Source: Borrelia duttonii Ly
GTDB taxonomy: Bacteria; Spirochaetota; Spirochaetia; Borreliales; Borreliaceae
Reading direction: 5' to 3'
NCBI RefSeq assembly: GCF_000019685.1
Contig: NC_011229.1
Location: 310,001-374,000 of the forward strand
Length of the DNA stretch: 64,000 bases
Shown here: one piece after another, positions 1-9,293 of the stretch
How positions within the stretch are numbered: position 1 is the first letter of the stretch
Layout of the letters: every line of letters begins with the position of its first letter
Notes under the pieces: model-generated
What the model saw: the letters and a program-made list of their open reading frames with translations, nothing else
Told to the model about the DNA's origin: nothing
The model's database searches: none
Translations under genes and position numbers: made by a program

Positions 1-603
1 TCTAAATCTAGAATTTGTATTCAAAAATTCCTTAACACCACTATTCTTCTTAAAATTTTTAACATCAATACTAATCAAATTTTTTTCTTTTTCTGTATTC
101 TTTTTTATAATACCCAAATCTCCACATTCAAAATCAGTACCAATATTGAAAAAATCAGCATTAAAAACAAAATTTAAATCACCAATTAAAGTAGCAAGTT
201 CAGATAAGACCTTCTCAACATTACTTAACATTTCTCTTCTATCAACAAATTCAGAATCAAAAGATAAATTTTCTCTTAAATTTTTCAAACTTTCAAAATC
301 AAATAAACTTCCTGTTTCTTTAAGCAAGGATTTAAAGTCAGACATAAAATCTTTATCTTTAAATTTTTCCAACACAAAAGAATGATTTAAAGAAAGATTT
401 TTAGAACTTTTATTTATAAGCCCATTACTCTTTAAAAACTCTAACAATGAAATTCTTAATTTAGACATACTTTGAATTTCTGAAGAAATAAAATCTGCAA
501 AACCACCCTTTTTATCTTGACTTAATAAACTAGCATTTATAAAATTAAAATTTTTATTTAACTTTGATAAATTAACATCAATAATTTTACTTAAATTACT
601 CAT
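1..603 (-). CDS. fliK: Flagellar hook-length control protein FliK/FlbC, N-terminal part (runs off window)
   Basis: The frame is open from ATG at 603 to the window edge (201 codons, no stop), so the C-terminal part lies outside. The start has a GGAG six bases upstream and lies three bases beyond the flbB stop, so it is the next gene of the motility operon. The visible part begins MSNLSKIIDVNLSKL and is rich in Ser, Asn, Leu and Lys with no recognisable domain. FliK N-termini are poorly conserved and the conserved C-terminal domain is not in view. The call therefore rests on the Borrelia order fliI-fliJ-flbB-fliK. FliK measures hook length and switches export to late substrates. Confidence 0.72.
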   Translation of the reverse strand, partial: MSNLSKIIDVNLSKLNKNFNFINASLLSQDKKGGFADFISSEIQSMSKLRISLLEFLKSNGLINKSSKNLSLNHSFVLEKFKDKDFMSDFKSLLKETGSLFDFESLKNLRENLSFDSEFVDRREMLSNVEKVLSELATLIGDLNFVFNADFFNIGTDFECGDLGIIKKNTEKEKNLISIDVKNFKKNSGVKEFLNTNSRFR

Positions 604-606
604 ACA

Positions 607-1221
607 TTACTCCAATGCACTAACAGACATTTTTCTAATCAATACAGCAGCCTTCTTAGAATCCATAAGAGACAACCAATAAGGCACAATAGATGCTCGT
701 CCTTCTTTTTTGGCTATATCTTCTACTTTACGCATATAAGATATAGCAATCTCATCATTAAGTTCTTCAATTCTTTTAACTGCATCTTCTGGTGGCATAT
801 TAATCAAATATAAAGCAGCCTGTGCAAAATTTGCATCCTCATCTCTATACTTGTTAACAATATCATCAATTAACTTTTGTTTTAAATCCAAATCTTTTTG
901 TTTTTGATTAAGTTCCGCTTCCAATTTATTTAAATTATCTTCCCTTTTCTTTAATTCTTCTCTCAATTTTTCAACTTGTTGACTCTTAATATAAATGGCC
1001 TCTTTTTCTTTTATCATCCTAATCTCATCAAGACTAATATGTGTATAATCAAGTAACTGCTCATCATCTTTAAAAAATAAAGTTCTAATATACTTGGGCA
1101 AATAGTCTCTAGTATGATATATACCAAATAAATCTGTTAAAAAAAAAGAAAGTCCTAAGAAAAAAATAACCAAAAATAACCACAAAAAAAATCTAAATAA
1201 AAATAACAAATAATTATTCAT
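607..1221 (-). CDS. flbB: Flagellar collar protein FlbB
   Basis: A 204-residue inner-membrane protein. It has one strongly hydrophobic segment at about residues 6-28, a charged coiled coil at about 60-110 and a C-terminal MgtE-N-like helical domain (around LINMPPEDAVKRIEELNDE to the end). In Borrelia, FlbB is known as the base of the spirochaete-specific collar around the periplasmic flagellar motor, needed for stator assembly and motor tilt. The ATG lies inside the last codons of fliJ (8-base overlap) behind GGAAAG, so the two are translationally coupled. FlcA, another collar protein, is encoded at 36616-39471. Confidence 0.9.
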   Translation of the reverse strand: MNNYLLFLFRFFLWLFLVIFFLGLSFFLTDLFGIYHTRDYLPKYIRTLFFKDDEQLLDYTHISLDEIRMIKEKEAIYIKSQQVEKLREELKKREDNLNKLEAELNQKQKDLDLKQKLIDDIVNKYRDEDANFAQAALYLINMPPEDAVKRIEELNDEIAISYMRKVEDIAKKEGRASIVPYWLSLMDSKKAAVLIRKMSVSALE

Positions 1222-1645
1222 TATTCTTTCCTAATTTCTTACAAATCTTATAATTAACATACTCGTCTAAAGACAAAATCTCACTTCTTATTTTACCTTT
1301 AATTATAGTATTATTTAAAGTTTTTATTAATATGTCAACCTTTTTTTCTTCTGCATACTTTTTTAAATAAATATCATAATATTTATTATACTCTCTCTTA
1401 AGCTCCTCAAGCTTTTTTATCTCTTCTTTTTGTTTTAAAGAAATATAATCCAAATAATTTCCTTTCAAAAAAAGGTCTGCACTATTTAACTTACAAAGTC
1501 CTTTAATAACACCTTCCAAAAATTCTTCTATTTTTACAATCTTATTATTAACATTCATCAAATCATTCTCACTAAATTTTCTATTATAGGTTCTAATGGT
1601 TAATATTTTTTCAAATTTTTTTTTCTTTAAAATTAAATCATTCAA
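1214..1645 (-). CDS. fliJ: Flagellar export chaperone FliJ (FlbA)
   Basis: A 143-residue protein that is almost entirely charged helix, as expected for FliJ, the coiled-coil stalk that inserts into the FliI ATPase ring and escorts substrates to the export gate. The start is TTG, whose bases overlap the fliI stop as TTGA. A nearby ATG is out of frame and closes quickly, so TTG is the sensible start. The gene also overlaps flbB downstream by 8 bases. FliJ sequences diverge widely, so position next to fliI supports the name more than residue identity does. Confidence 0.85.
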   Translation of the reverse strand: MNDLILKKKKFEKILTIRTYNRKFSENDLMNVNNKIVKIEEFLEGVIKGLCKLNSADLFLKGNYLDYISLKQKEEIKKLEELKREYNKYYDIYLKKYAEEKKVDILIKTLNNTIIKGKIRSEILSLDEYVNYKICKKLGKNNE

Positions 1646-2949
1646 GCTAATATTTCTCTCATTTCATTATCCAAATTTTCAAAATCACATTCTTCCTGCA
1701 TCCCTTGGGATAAAAAATCAATAATTTTTGGATATTTTGCAATAGCTAAATCAACTTCTTTATTAGAACCCTTAACATAAATCCCTGTTTTAATTAAATC
1801 CTCATAGCTTTTATAAATTGATAACAAATTCCTAATTTTAGATATCAATTTTTGTTTCTCAAAATTGACTATTCTATGAAGAGATCTTGAGGTTGAATTT
1901 AAAATATTTACCGAAGGATAAATTCCTTTATCAGACAAATCTCTATCTAAAATAATGTGTCCATCCAAAACAGCCTTCATATTATCAGATATAGGTTCAC
2001 TAAAATCATCACCCTCAACAAGCACAGTATAAAATCCTGTAATACTACCCTTTGCATTAAGTCCTGAACGCTCAAGCAAAATAGGAATTTCCACAAAAAC
2101 AGACGGAGGATATCCTTTAGTAGCAGGGGGCTCTCCCATCGAAAGACTAATTTCTCTTTTAGCATTTGCAAATCTTGTAATTGAATCAAACAATAACATA
2201 ACATCCATTCCACAATCTCTAAAATATTCAGCCACTAATGTTGCTGTATAAGCCCCCTTATATCTTGAAATAGGAGACTCATCAGAAGTTGACACAATTA
2301 AAACACTTCTATTAAAACATCCATTTCCAAGCTCATATTTAATAAACTCATTAAGTTCACGACCCCTCTCCCCAATAAATGCAATGACATTAACATCTGC
2401 TTTTGAATTCTTAGCAATCATACCAAGCAAAGTAGACTTGCCAACACCAGCACCTGAAAAAATACCTACACGTTGTCCCCGTGCCACTGGCAAAAATCCA
2501 TCAAGAACTCTAACCCCAGTAACTATTTGCTCAGTAAAAACACCTCTATCTAAGGGATTAATACTACTAAAACTTAATTCTTTATAATTATTACCAAAAA
2601 ACGGACCTTTGTTATCAATAGGCCTCCCAAGCGAATCAATCACCCTTCCAAGTAATTCATCACTAAGATTAATTTGAGGTTTCTTATTTAAGGAATAAAC
2701 TTTATCTCCAACCTCAACCCCATCAAATCCTTCATAAGCCATAAGACTCACACAAGATCCATTAAAACCTAAAACTTCCGCATATATTTTTTTTCCACAA
2801 CTCTGCTCAATTAAACATAAATCACCAATACCACATTTTGGACCTAAACTTTCCAGCAAAAGTCCTTTAATTTTTTTTACCCTACCAATAAGAGATATAG
2901 TATGAATATCATCTAATATATTTGAATAACCTTCAAAAAAATTATCCAT
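1642..2949 (-). CDS. fliI: Flagellum-specific ATPase FliI
   Basis: A 435-residue F1-beta-like ATPase that energises flagellar type III export. Walker A is GAGVGKST at about residues 166-173 and Walker B is MLLFDS at about 251-256. The GERGRE motif follows Walker A, and the stretch around SMGEPPATKGYPPSVF is the typical FliI/SctN catalytic and inter-subunit segment. I start at the ATG at 2949, which is spaced correctly after GAGGAA; the TTG one codon upstream is less likely. It lies between fliH (its negative regulator) and fliJ (its stalk), so the whole soluble export ATPase complex is co-transcribed. Confidence 0.97.
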   Translation of the reverse strand: MDNFFEGYSNILDDIHTISLIGRVKKIKGLLLESLGPKCGIGDLCLIEQSCGKKIYAEVLGFNGSCVSLMAYEGFDGVEVGDKVYSLNKKPQINLSDELLGRVIDSLGRPIDNKGPFFGNNYKELSFSSINPLDRGVFTEQIVTGVRVLDGFLPVARGQRVGIFSGAGVGKSTLLGMIAKNSKADVNVIAFIGERGRELNEFIKYELGNGCFNRSVLIVSTSDESPISRYKGAYTATLVAEYFRDCGMDVMLLFDSITRFANAKREISLSMGEPPATKGYPPSVFVEIPILLERSGLNAKGSITGFYTVLVEGDDFSEPISDNMKAVLDGHIILDRDLSDKGIYPSVNILNSTSRSLHRIVNFEKQKLISKIRNLLSIYKSYEDLIKTGIYVKGSNKEVDLAIAKYPKIIDFLSQGMQEECDFENLDNEMREILA

Positions 2950-2965
2950 CAAAATTCCTCAGTAG

Positions 2966-3886
2966 CTAGAATATAGAAGAAAAATTTTTAAATCTCTCCT
3001 CTATCCTATCAAGTTGAGATGAAATTCGTGCATCTATCTCACCAAAATCAGTCTCAATAATACATCCACCCTTTCCTATATTAACGTCCTCAACAATTTC
3101 AAGATTTTCTATAAAATCAAATTTAGAAATAAATTCATGTTTTTGATGACTTACAACATCTATATCATCGAGATTCACACGAATAATAATACTAGTTTTA
3201 CTTTTTATTTTTTTTAAAGCCTCATTTACATTTTCTATAACAACACCTTTTTGAGAATCTATGATTTTTTTAACCACTTTAACTGCAATTTGCATTACAA
3301 GATTCATTATGTGTTCACCTGAGGACTCAAGAATTTCCTTTCTTTTTGCAATCAAAGAAGATATAATACCATTCAATTTCCCAAGTATTTTATCAAAATC
3401 TTCACGTCCCTTTTGAAATCCATCATCATATCCTTCATTTCTCCCTTTTTCAGTCTCAATTTCAAGTTCTCTCTTTAATTTTTCTTCATGTTCTTTAATT
3501 ATCCTTTGAATTTCCAAATTAGATTCTCTCTCAATTGCTCCTTTTTTATCTTCAGCCTCTTTTTGTAAACTTTCAGCTTTCTCATTAGCCAAACTCACTA
3601 TTTCATTAGCCTGTTCCCTAGCTTTCTCAAGAATTTTAGAACATTCAGCATCAATTTCTGCCTTAATAAGTTCATGTTCATGTTCAAGTTCTTCTTGTAG
3701 TTTTGCCTTTTGACTCATTAAAGTTTCAAGCTCATTACGAAGCTTAACACTACGACTCTCTACATCAAAAATTTCATTTTCTTTTCTCTTAACTTCTAAT
3801 GATTTAAAGAGAGGATTTGCAATTTCAACAAACTCTAACTTTACTGCATTTACAATTTCTTTTGATTTATATAAAACCTTAGGCAA
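2966..3886 (-). CDS. fliH: Flagellar export ATPase regulator FliH
   Basis: A 306-residue protein with a long charged coiled coil at about 50-170, rich in Glu and Lys with heptad-like spacing, followed by a C-terminal FliH/V-ATPase-E-like domain (NLVMQIAVKVVKKIIDSQKG onward). FliH dimers bind FliI and tether it to the C-ring. The start is a choice between two in-frame TTG codons. The first abuts AAAGGAG with no spacer, while the one at 3886 is six bases from it, so I use 3886 (TTG CCT AAG). It sits between fliG and fliI with gaps of about 15 bases. Confidence 0.93.
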   Translation of the reverse strand: MPKVLYKSKEIVNAVKLEFVEIANPLFKSLEVKRKENEIFDVESRSVKLRNELETLMSQKAKLQEELEHEHELIKAEIDAECSKILEKAREQANEIVSLANEKAESLQKEAEDKKGAIERESNLEIQRIIKEHEEKLKRELEIETEKGRNEGYDDGFQKGREDFDKILGKLNGIISSLIAKRKEILESSGEHIMNLVMQIAVKVVKKIIDSQKGVVIENVNEALKKIKSKTSIIIRVNLDDIDVVSHQKHEFISKFDFIENLEIVEDVNIGKGGCIIETDFGEIDARISSQLDRIEERFKNFSSIF

Positions 3887-3900
3887 ATACAACTCCTTTA

Positions 3901-4935
3901 TTAGATAAGCACATCTTCCTCACCACCTCTAGAAATTACTATTTCACCCTGCTCTTCTAATTTTCTAATAAGAGAGACAATTTTTTGTTGAGCTTCCTCA
4001 ACATCTTTACGTCTAGTGGGACCCAAAAATTCCATATCTTCTTTAAGCATTCCAGCGGCTCTCTTAGACATATTCTTGAAAATTTTTTCTTGTACAGGAA
4101 TATCAACTGATTTTAAAGCTTTTGCCAATTCCTGACCATCGATTTCCCTTAAAATACGCTGTATTGATCTGTCATCAAGAAGCACAATATCTTCAAATAC
4201 AAACATTTTCTTCTTAATTTCTTCTGCAAGCTCAGGATCTTCTTCTTCAAGAGATTCAATAATAAATTTCTCTGTTTTACGATCAGCCATATTAATTATT
4301 TCAACAACATTATCAACACCACCAGCTGAAGTATAATCTTCTGAAGACAAAGAAGCCAATTTTTTTTCAAGAACTCTTTCAACCTCTCTTACAACTTCAG
4401 GAGAAGTTCTATCCATCAATGCTATTCTTCTGGCAACATTAGTTTGAATTTCAGTAGGAAGACTAGAAAGAATAAATGAAGCCTTTTGGGGATCAAGATA
4501 TGACAGTATCAAAGCAATTGTTTGTGGATGTTCTTGTTGAATAAAGTTTAAAATATTAGCAGGATCTGCTCTTCTAACAAACTCAAAAGGTCTTGATTGC
4601 AAAGCAGAACCTAAATTATTAATAATATCCACTGCCTTTTGAGTACCAAGTGATTTCTCAAGAAGTTCTCTAGCATAATCTATACCACCCTTTTGAATAA
4701 ATTCTTGGGCCATCATTAATTCTTTAAATTCCAAGAGAACACTATCTTTAAGCTCAGAAGTCACAACATCAAGTCTTGCTATTTCAAAAGTTAAAGACTC
4801 TATTTCTTCTTGAGAGAGATATTTAAATATTTTTGATGAAATATCAGAACCTACAGAAACTAATAAAATAGCAGCCTTTTGTTTTCCTGTTAAAGTAGAA
4901 ACACCAAATATTTCTTTTTCTTTTTGATCTTCCAT
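3901..4935 (-). CDS. fliG: Flagellar motor switch protein FliG
   Basis: A 344-residue rotor protein with the usual N, middle and C domains. Family marks include TGKQKAAILLVSVG near the start, EHPQTIALILSYLDP in the middle domain and the charged torque helix DDRSIQRILREIDGQELAKA in the C domain. FliG couples MotAB stators to rotation and binds the C-terminus of FliF, whose gene lies 15 bases upstream. B. burgdorferi has two FliG genes. This one is in the fliF-fliG-fliH context and is full length, so it is probably the essential FliG2 type, which I infer from context. The ATG follows AAAGGA. Confidence 0.97.
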   Translation of the reverse strand: MEDQKEKEIFGVSTLTGKQKAAILLVSVGSDISSKIFKYLSQEEIESLTFEIARLDVVTSELKDSVLLEFKELMMAQEFIQKGGIDYARELLEKSLGTQKAVDIINNLGSALQSRPFEFVRRADPANILNFIQQEHPQTIALILSYLDPQKASFILSSLPTEIQTNVARRIALMDRTSPEVVREVERVLEKKLASLSSEDYTSAGGVDNVVEIINMADRKTEKFIIESLEEEDPELAEEIKKKMFVFEDIVLLDDRSIQRILREIDGQELAKALKSVDIPVQEKIFKNMSKRAAGMLKEDMEFLGPTRRKDVEEAQQKIVSLIRKLEEQGEIVISRGGEEDVLI

Positions 4936-4950
4936 ATAAACTATTATCCT

Positions 4951-6657
4951 TTATACATTCTTCACAATCCATGTCCTAATAAGCTTAGCAACATCTTCGG
5001 GTTTCTCTCTAGCTAAAATTTCAGCATTACTTTGAAGTTCATCCTCTTCTCTAAATCCACCAACAACATCATCAATCCCAATATTATCACCATCCATTAA
5101 TGCCTGTTGACGTCTTAAATGTGCTTGTCTTGCAAATTCTTCTTCTCTAAGACGTCTTCTTCTCTCAAGTTCTCTAGAAATAATGAAAAACACTGTAAAT
5201 ATTAATATCAATAAAGCAATTATTATACTTACAACAAAAATAAGAAATTTAAATTTTTCACCTGCAAAATAATCTTCATCTATTTTTCTAAATTCACTTG
5301 ATCTATCAAAGATAATATTTCTAACAGTAATTGAATCACCTCTTTCTGGTTTATACTCAAAAGAACTCTGCAAAACATCAGTTATACTTTTTAAAGTCTC
5401 ATCAGAAATAGGCTTATACTCCCTTTTTCGCATCCCATTTTCCATAACGAAATTTCCAGACTCATCATAAACAAAATCCCAAATACCATCTATAAAAATT
5501 CCAAGCGAAATCCCAGAAACTCTAGCAGGTTCCTTTTCACTTAAAGATTTTTTTTCATTAAGAGCAACATTTTTTATTTCTTTAAACTCATTTGATTTTC
5601 CAATAATATCGCTCATATCTCGGTATTCAGGAGGAGTATTACCTTCCTGTCCAGGAGGACCCCATGGACTATAACCTTGTCCTTCATACTCTCTCTTATG
5701 TACTTGAGAAGAAATTAATGTAGAATCACTCACTTTTCTTGTATTATAAGAAACTTTTGGATCTTGAGGTTCAAGCTCAATAGGAGCATACTCTTTAGAT
5801 TCTGTAGTTTGCTTTGAAGTATCTAATGTAACATTAACCCTTGCAATCATAAATCTATCACTAGACAAAACCTTACTTAAAGCAAAATCAATCTCATCAC
5901 GAAGCATAGATTCATATTTTAATTTAAGTTTTCTTTCCTTCTCAGCTAAATCAATTCTATCAACACCATCTAAATTAGAAAAATCATTTAAAATGGTTCC
6001 TTTATTATCAACAATAACAATATTATCTGCTTCAAGACCTTCAACAGCATATTGAATTAACTTAACAAGACCTTCTACTTTTTGACGATTAGTTGCAATA
6101 TCAGAACCAGGTTTAGGAGTAATTCTAACAGACGCTCTCACAGATTCTTGTGATTCTTTAAAAAGAGCTTTTTCTGGCATAACAAGATTAATACTAACAG
6201 CATCAACATCATCAAGAGCAACAATATGTTGCTCAACAGCTCTTGTAATTGACCTTCTAAGATTAATATTCCTCTCAAAATCAGTAATAGTCCATCTATC
6301 AATATCAAAAAGAGACCAAGGATCCATATGCATAGGAATAAGCTCTTCTCTTACAAGAATTGCTCTTATTCTCTTAGACATATTTTCATCACTTAAGTAA
6401 ATTCTTCCATCAGCAGTAATAGTATACTTTGCATTCTCTCTATCCAATCTCTGCACTATTTTATCTAACAAGTACTGATCCTTAATCGAAATACCAAAAA
6501 GAGCAATACCTTGTTTTCTAGTAGAAAAACTCACCAAAAAAACAAGCGACAAAATTATAAATAAAGCAATAACCCCAAAAGCCACTTTTTGAACCATAGT
6601 GGCTTTTTTTATCTTTTTACTTATTGATGCAAAAAACTTAGTAATAAAATTGTTCAA
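4951..6657 (-). CDS. fliF: Flagellar M-ring protein FliF
   Basis: A 568-residue MS-ring protein. There is a first membrane segment at about 22-45, periplasmic ring-building domains (the RBM/secretion-ring region, including SINLVMPEKALF), a second membrane segment at about 455-480, and a cytoplasmic tail ending AREKPEDVAKLIRTWIVKNV that binds FliG. The start is TTG at 6657, ten bases after AAGGAG. An ATG only two bases after that AAGGAG is out of frame and closes after eight codons. The gene lies between fliE and fliG. Confidence 0.97.
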   Translation of the reverse strand: MNNFITKFFASISKKIKKATMVQKVAFGVIALFIILSLVFLVSFSTRKQGIALFGISIKDQYLLDKIVQRLDRENAKYTITADGRIYLSDENMSKRIRAILVREELIPMHMDPWSLFDIDRWTITDFERNINLRRSITRAVEQHIVALDDVDAVSINLVMPEKALFKESQESVRASVRITPKPGSDIATNRQKVEGLVKLIQYAVEGLEADNIVIVDNKGTILNDFSNLDGVDRIDLAEKERKLKLKYESMLRDEIDFALSKVLSSDRFMIARVNVTLDTSKQTTESKEYAPIELEPQDPKVSYNTRKVSDSTLISSQVHKREYEGQGYSPWGPPGQEGNTPPEYRDMSDIIGKSNEFKEIKNVALNEKKSLSEKEPARVSGISLGIFIDGIWDFVYDESGNFVMENGMRKREYKPISDETLKSITDVLQSSFEYKPERGDSITVRNIIFDRSSEFRKIDEDYFAGEKFKFLIFVVSIIIALLILIFTVFFIISRELERRRRLREEEFARQAHLRRQQALMDGDNIGIDDVVGGFREEDELQSNAEILAREKPEDVAKLIRTWIVKNV

Positions 6658-6670
6658 ACTGCATAGCTCC

Positions 6671-7000
6671 TTAACGAATATTGATTACATCTTGATAAGC
6701 CTTTATGCTTTTCTCAACAACAGCTTTTGTAATACTTAAATTCATATTAGCTTTAGCCATTGATATTACAACATCATGAACATCAACACTATCTGGATGC
6801 AAAATAGCTTGCTGTGATACTTTATACATATCCAACTGACTATTATTAACATTAGATATCAAATTTAAAAAAAGTTCTCTAAAGGTTCCTGCTTGTTTTT
6901 CACTCTTAACACTAAAATCAGAAAAACTTTTATCAAAATGCAAAGGATTTTTACGAATTAAATAAACATTACTATCTGTAAAAAAAGAATCTACTTTCAT
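6671..7000 (-). CDS. fliE: Flagellar hook-basal body adaptor FliE
   Basis: A 109-residue protein of normal FliE length. The second half is the conserved helical part, with QAILHPDSVDVHDVVISMAKANMNLSITKAVVEKSIKAYQDV matching the family pattern in which an H-D-V box precedes a helix that ends near the C-terminus. FliE joins the MS ring to the proximal rod and export gate. A strong AAGGAGG lies upstream of the ATG. It follows flgC by 15 bases in the operon order flgB-flgC-fliE-fliF. Confidence 0.95.
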   Translation of the reverse strand: MKVDSFFTDSNVYLIRKNPLHFDKSFSDFSVKSEKQAGTFRELFLNLISNVNNSQLDMYKVSQQAILHPDSVDVHDVVISMAKANMNLSITKAVVEKSIKAYQDVINIR

Positions 7001-7015
7001 TTTCTACAAACCTCC

Positions 7016-7474
7016 TTAATTTTGAAGTATTGATAATGCACTCCTAAACATTGATTTACTACTATTAATTACAGAAGAATTTGCTTCATAAGCACGAGAA
7101 GCAGAAATCATATCTACCATTTCTTCAACCACATTTACATTAGGAAATTCCACATAACCTTTCAACTCTCCAGATTTTATTGCATCAGGATGAGTTGGAT
7201 CATATTGTAGCTTTAAAGGAGACTTGTCTTTTTCAATACCAGAAACTCTGACGCCTTGTCCAACTCCATTATCAAGATAATCAGGAACAAAAGGCCCCTT
7301 CCAATATGGACTTACAACTCTAGGAGCAAAAATTATTCTCTCTCGTCTATAAGCTCCCCCATCAGCAGTCCTGGTAGTTTCCACATTTGCAATATTATTT
7401 GCAATAACATCGAGTCTTAATCTTTGAGCTGTCAAACCTGTCGAAGCAGTATTAATACTTGAAAATAATCCCAT
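7016..7474 (-). CDS. flgC: Flagellar proximal rod protein FlgC
   Basis: A 152-residue rod protein. The N-terminus has the flagellar rod/hook signature (LDVIANNIANVETTRT) and the C-terminus the matching helix EEMVDMISASRAYEANSSV, which together form the D0 coiled coil of axial proteins. I start at the ATG at 7474; the TTG two codons upstream is only about four bases from AAGGA, so it is less suitable. FlgC is exported by the type III apparatus encoded downstream. Confidence 0.96.
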   Translation of the reverse strand: MGLFSSINTASTGLTAQRLRLDVIANNIANVETTRTADGGAYRRERIIFAPRVVSPYWKGPFVPDYLDNGVGQGVRVSGIEKDKSPLKLQYDPTHPDAIKSGELKGYVEFPNVNVVEEMVDMISASRAYEANSSVINSSKSMFRSALSILQN

Positions 7475-7500
7475 ATACAAATATTCCTTGAGGTTATAAC

Positions 7501-7908
7501 TTATTTTATTACAATATTTACACTTTTAAAATGATGAGCTTGAATATTTGTAAATAATCCATACATCATTTGGTTCTGAACAAGACTTTTCATTTCAGAA
7601 TCAATATCAACATTATTGCCATTATTATTCAATGTTGAGAGATGATCAAGCATTCTTTGAGGTTTAACATCTAAATATCCTAACTCTTTAAAACCATCTA
7701 AATGTTTATTATTACCTCTAATCAAAGACAAATTATTTGTCTTTTCATTCAAAATTGCTCTCTCAAGCTCAGCCTCAAAAGTAACCTTACTTCTCTTAAA
7801 ATTCGGAGTATCCACATTTGCAATATTATCAGCCACTACACTTTGTCTTAACCCAAGAACATCTAAATACCTATGTGTCAAATCTACTGATCTTTGAAAA
7901 ATATCCAA
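7501..7908 (-). CDS. flgB: Flagellar proximal rod protein FlgB
   Basis: A 135-residue rod protein with the N-terminal signature LRQSVVADNIANVDTPNFKR and a short C-terminal axial helix (SLVQNQMMYGLFTNIQAHHF). The start is TTG at 7908, eight bases after GAGG. FlgB is the first motility gene after hslU and gives its name to the large flgB motility operon of Borrelia. A candidate promoter for that operon lies just upstream, inside the 3' end of hslU. Confidence 0.95.
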   Translation of the reverse strand: MDIFQRSVDLTHRYLDVLGLRQSVVADNIANVDTPNFKRSKVTFEAELERAILNEKTNNLSLIRGNNKHLDGFKELGYLDVKPQRMLDHLSTLNNNGNNVDIDSEMKSLVQNQMMYGLFTNIQAHHFKSVNIVIK

Positions 7909-7937
7909 ACTAATATCCTCATACTACAAATTGTTTT

Positions 7938-7950
7938 TTACTATATTATA
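7938..7950 (-). promoter_or_regulatory. Candidate -10 region of the flgB motility operon promoter
   Basis: On the minus strand a TATAAT box (7945-7950) overlaps the last codons of hslU and lies about 40 bases before the flgB TTG. This predicts a leader of about 30 bases that contains the GAGG ribosome site. Borrelia is known to drive the flgB operon from a sigma-70 promoter in this position. I see no good -35 at the right spacing, so only the -10 is supported. Confidence 0.42.
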
Positions 7951-9293
7951 TAATAATTTAAGTCTTTTTGTTCGTTAATTTTTATTTTTTCATCAACATA
8001 GTCCAAATTTATTTCAATTTTTTTCAACTTACTACCAGGTGCTTCAAAAAAAAGATCGGCAAGGATTTTTTCCATAACTCCATGCAATCTCCGTGCACCA
8101 AGATTTTCTCCCTCAAAATTCATATTAAATGTAAGTTCAGCAATCCTATCAATTGCCTCTTCAGTAAATGTTAAGGTTAAATTATAAACTTTAAACATCG
8201 CAATGTACTGTTTTATCAAAGAATTTTTAGTACACTTTAAAATATTTTTAAAATCATCTATACTCAAACTTGTAAGTTCAACTTTAATTGGAAACCTACC
8301 TTGAAGCTCTGGTATTAAATCAGATGGTTTAGATAAATTAAATGCACCAGCAGCAATGAACAAAATATGAGAAGTATCAACTATTCCATACCTAGTATTA
8401 ACTTTAGATCCTTCAACAATTGGCAAAATATCTCTCTGCACACCTTCTCTAGATACATCATTTCCAGTTCTATTTTTAGTAACTATTTTATCTATCTCAT
8501 CAATAAAAACAATACCCATATTTTCAACCCGTGATTTAGCAATATCTACAATATTTTCATAATCAACTAATTTTTCAAGCTCCTCAGATATAATTATCTC
8601 TCTAGCTTTTTTTATTTTTAACTCTCTTCTCTTTTTTCTATCAAAGATATTATTAATAAGACCCCCAATACTCATATCAATCTCTTCTAAATTACCACCT
8701 GAAAATATTTCTATAGTAGAAACAGGCATCTTACCCGAAACATAAACATCGATAAGATTCTCATCAAGCTCACCTTTTCTTAACTGTTTTCTAAACTTAT
8801 CTCTCAATTTATCACGAACTCTCTTCTCTTCATCAGTAATATTATCATTCTCAGAATTCTCAGAATTTTTTAAAAGTTTATCAATGATTCTATCCTCAGC
8901 ACGCTTACTTGCTTCTTCTTTAACAGAATCATACATCTCTTCTCTTACCATATTAACTGCAATACTCATTAGATCACGAATCATAGATTCAACATCACGA
9001 CCAACATAACCTACCTCAGTATATTTAGTAGCCTCAACTTTAATAAAAGGAGCCTTAATAAACTTTGAAAGTCTTCTTGCAATTTCAGTTTTCCCAACTC
9101 CAGTTGACCCAACCATAATAATATTTTTAGGCATAACATCGTCTCTTATTTCTTTAGGAAGTTTAGACCTTATATACCTATTAACAAGAGCAATTGAAAC
9201 CAATTTCTTTGCTTCTGACTGTCCTATTATATACTTATCCAATTCTGCAACAATTTCTCTAGGTACTATACTTTGATCCTCAATCTTATTCAT
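7941..9293 (-). CDS. hslU: ATP-dependent unfoldase HslU (ClpY)
   Basis: A 450-residue AAA+ unfoldase that feeds proteins to the HslV peptidase. It opens PREIVAELDKYIIGQSEAKK, the canonical HslU N-terminus, with Walker A GSTGVGKT at about 62-69, the pore motif EVGYVGRDVES nearby and Walker B GIVFIDEIDK mid-protein. The C-terminus ends DLNYYII, resembling the hydrophobic HslU tail that docks into HslV. I use the ATG at 9293, which shares one base with the hslV stop (TGATG) and has GAGGAG upstream, rather than the TTG one codon earlier. Confidence 0.97.
   Translation of the reverse strand: MNKIEDQSIVPREIVAELDKYIIGQSEAKKLVSIALVNRYIRSKLPKEIRDDVMPKNIIMVGSTGVGKTEIARRLSKFIKAPFIKVEATKYTEVGYVGRDVESMIRDLMSIAVNMVREEMYDSVKEEASKRAEDRIIDKLLKNSENSENDNITDEEKRVRDKLRDKFRKQLRKGELDENLIDVYVSGKMPVSTIEIFSGGNLEEIDMSIGGLINNIFDRKKRRELKIKKAREIIISEELEKLVDYENIVDIAKSRVENMGIVFIDEIDKIVTKNRTGNDVSREGVQRDILPIVEGSKVNTRYGIVDTSHILFIAAGAFNLSKPSDLIPELQGRFPIKVELTSLSIDDFKNILKCTKNSLIKQYIAMFKVYNLTLTFTEEAIDRIAELTFNMNFEGENLGARRLHGVMEKILADLFFEAPGSKLKKIEINLDYVDEKIKINEQKDLNYYII

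Noticed and set aside
146-385. A plus-strand 79-codon frame
   Set aside because: It lies wholly inside the partial fliK frame on the other strand, has no ribosome site, and its Ser/Lys-rich product is what the reverse of AT-rich coding DNA gives.
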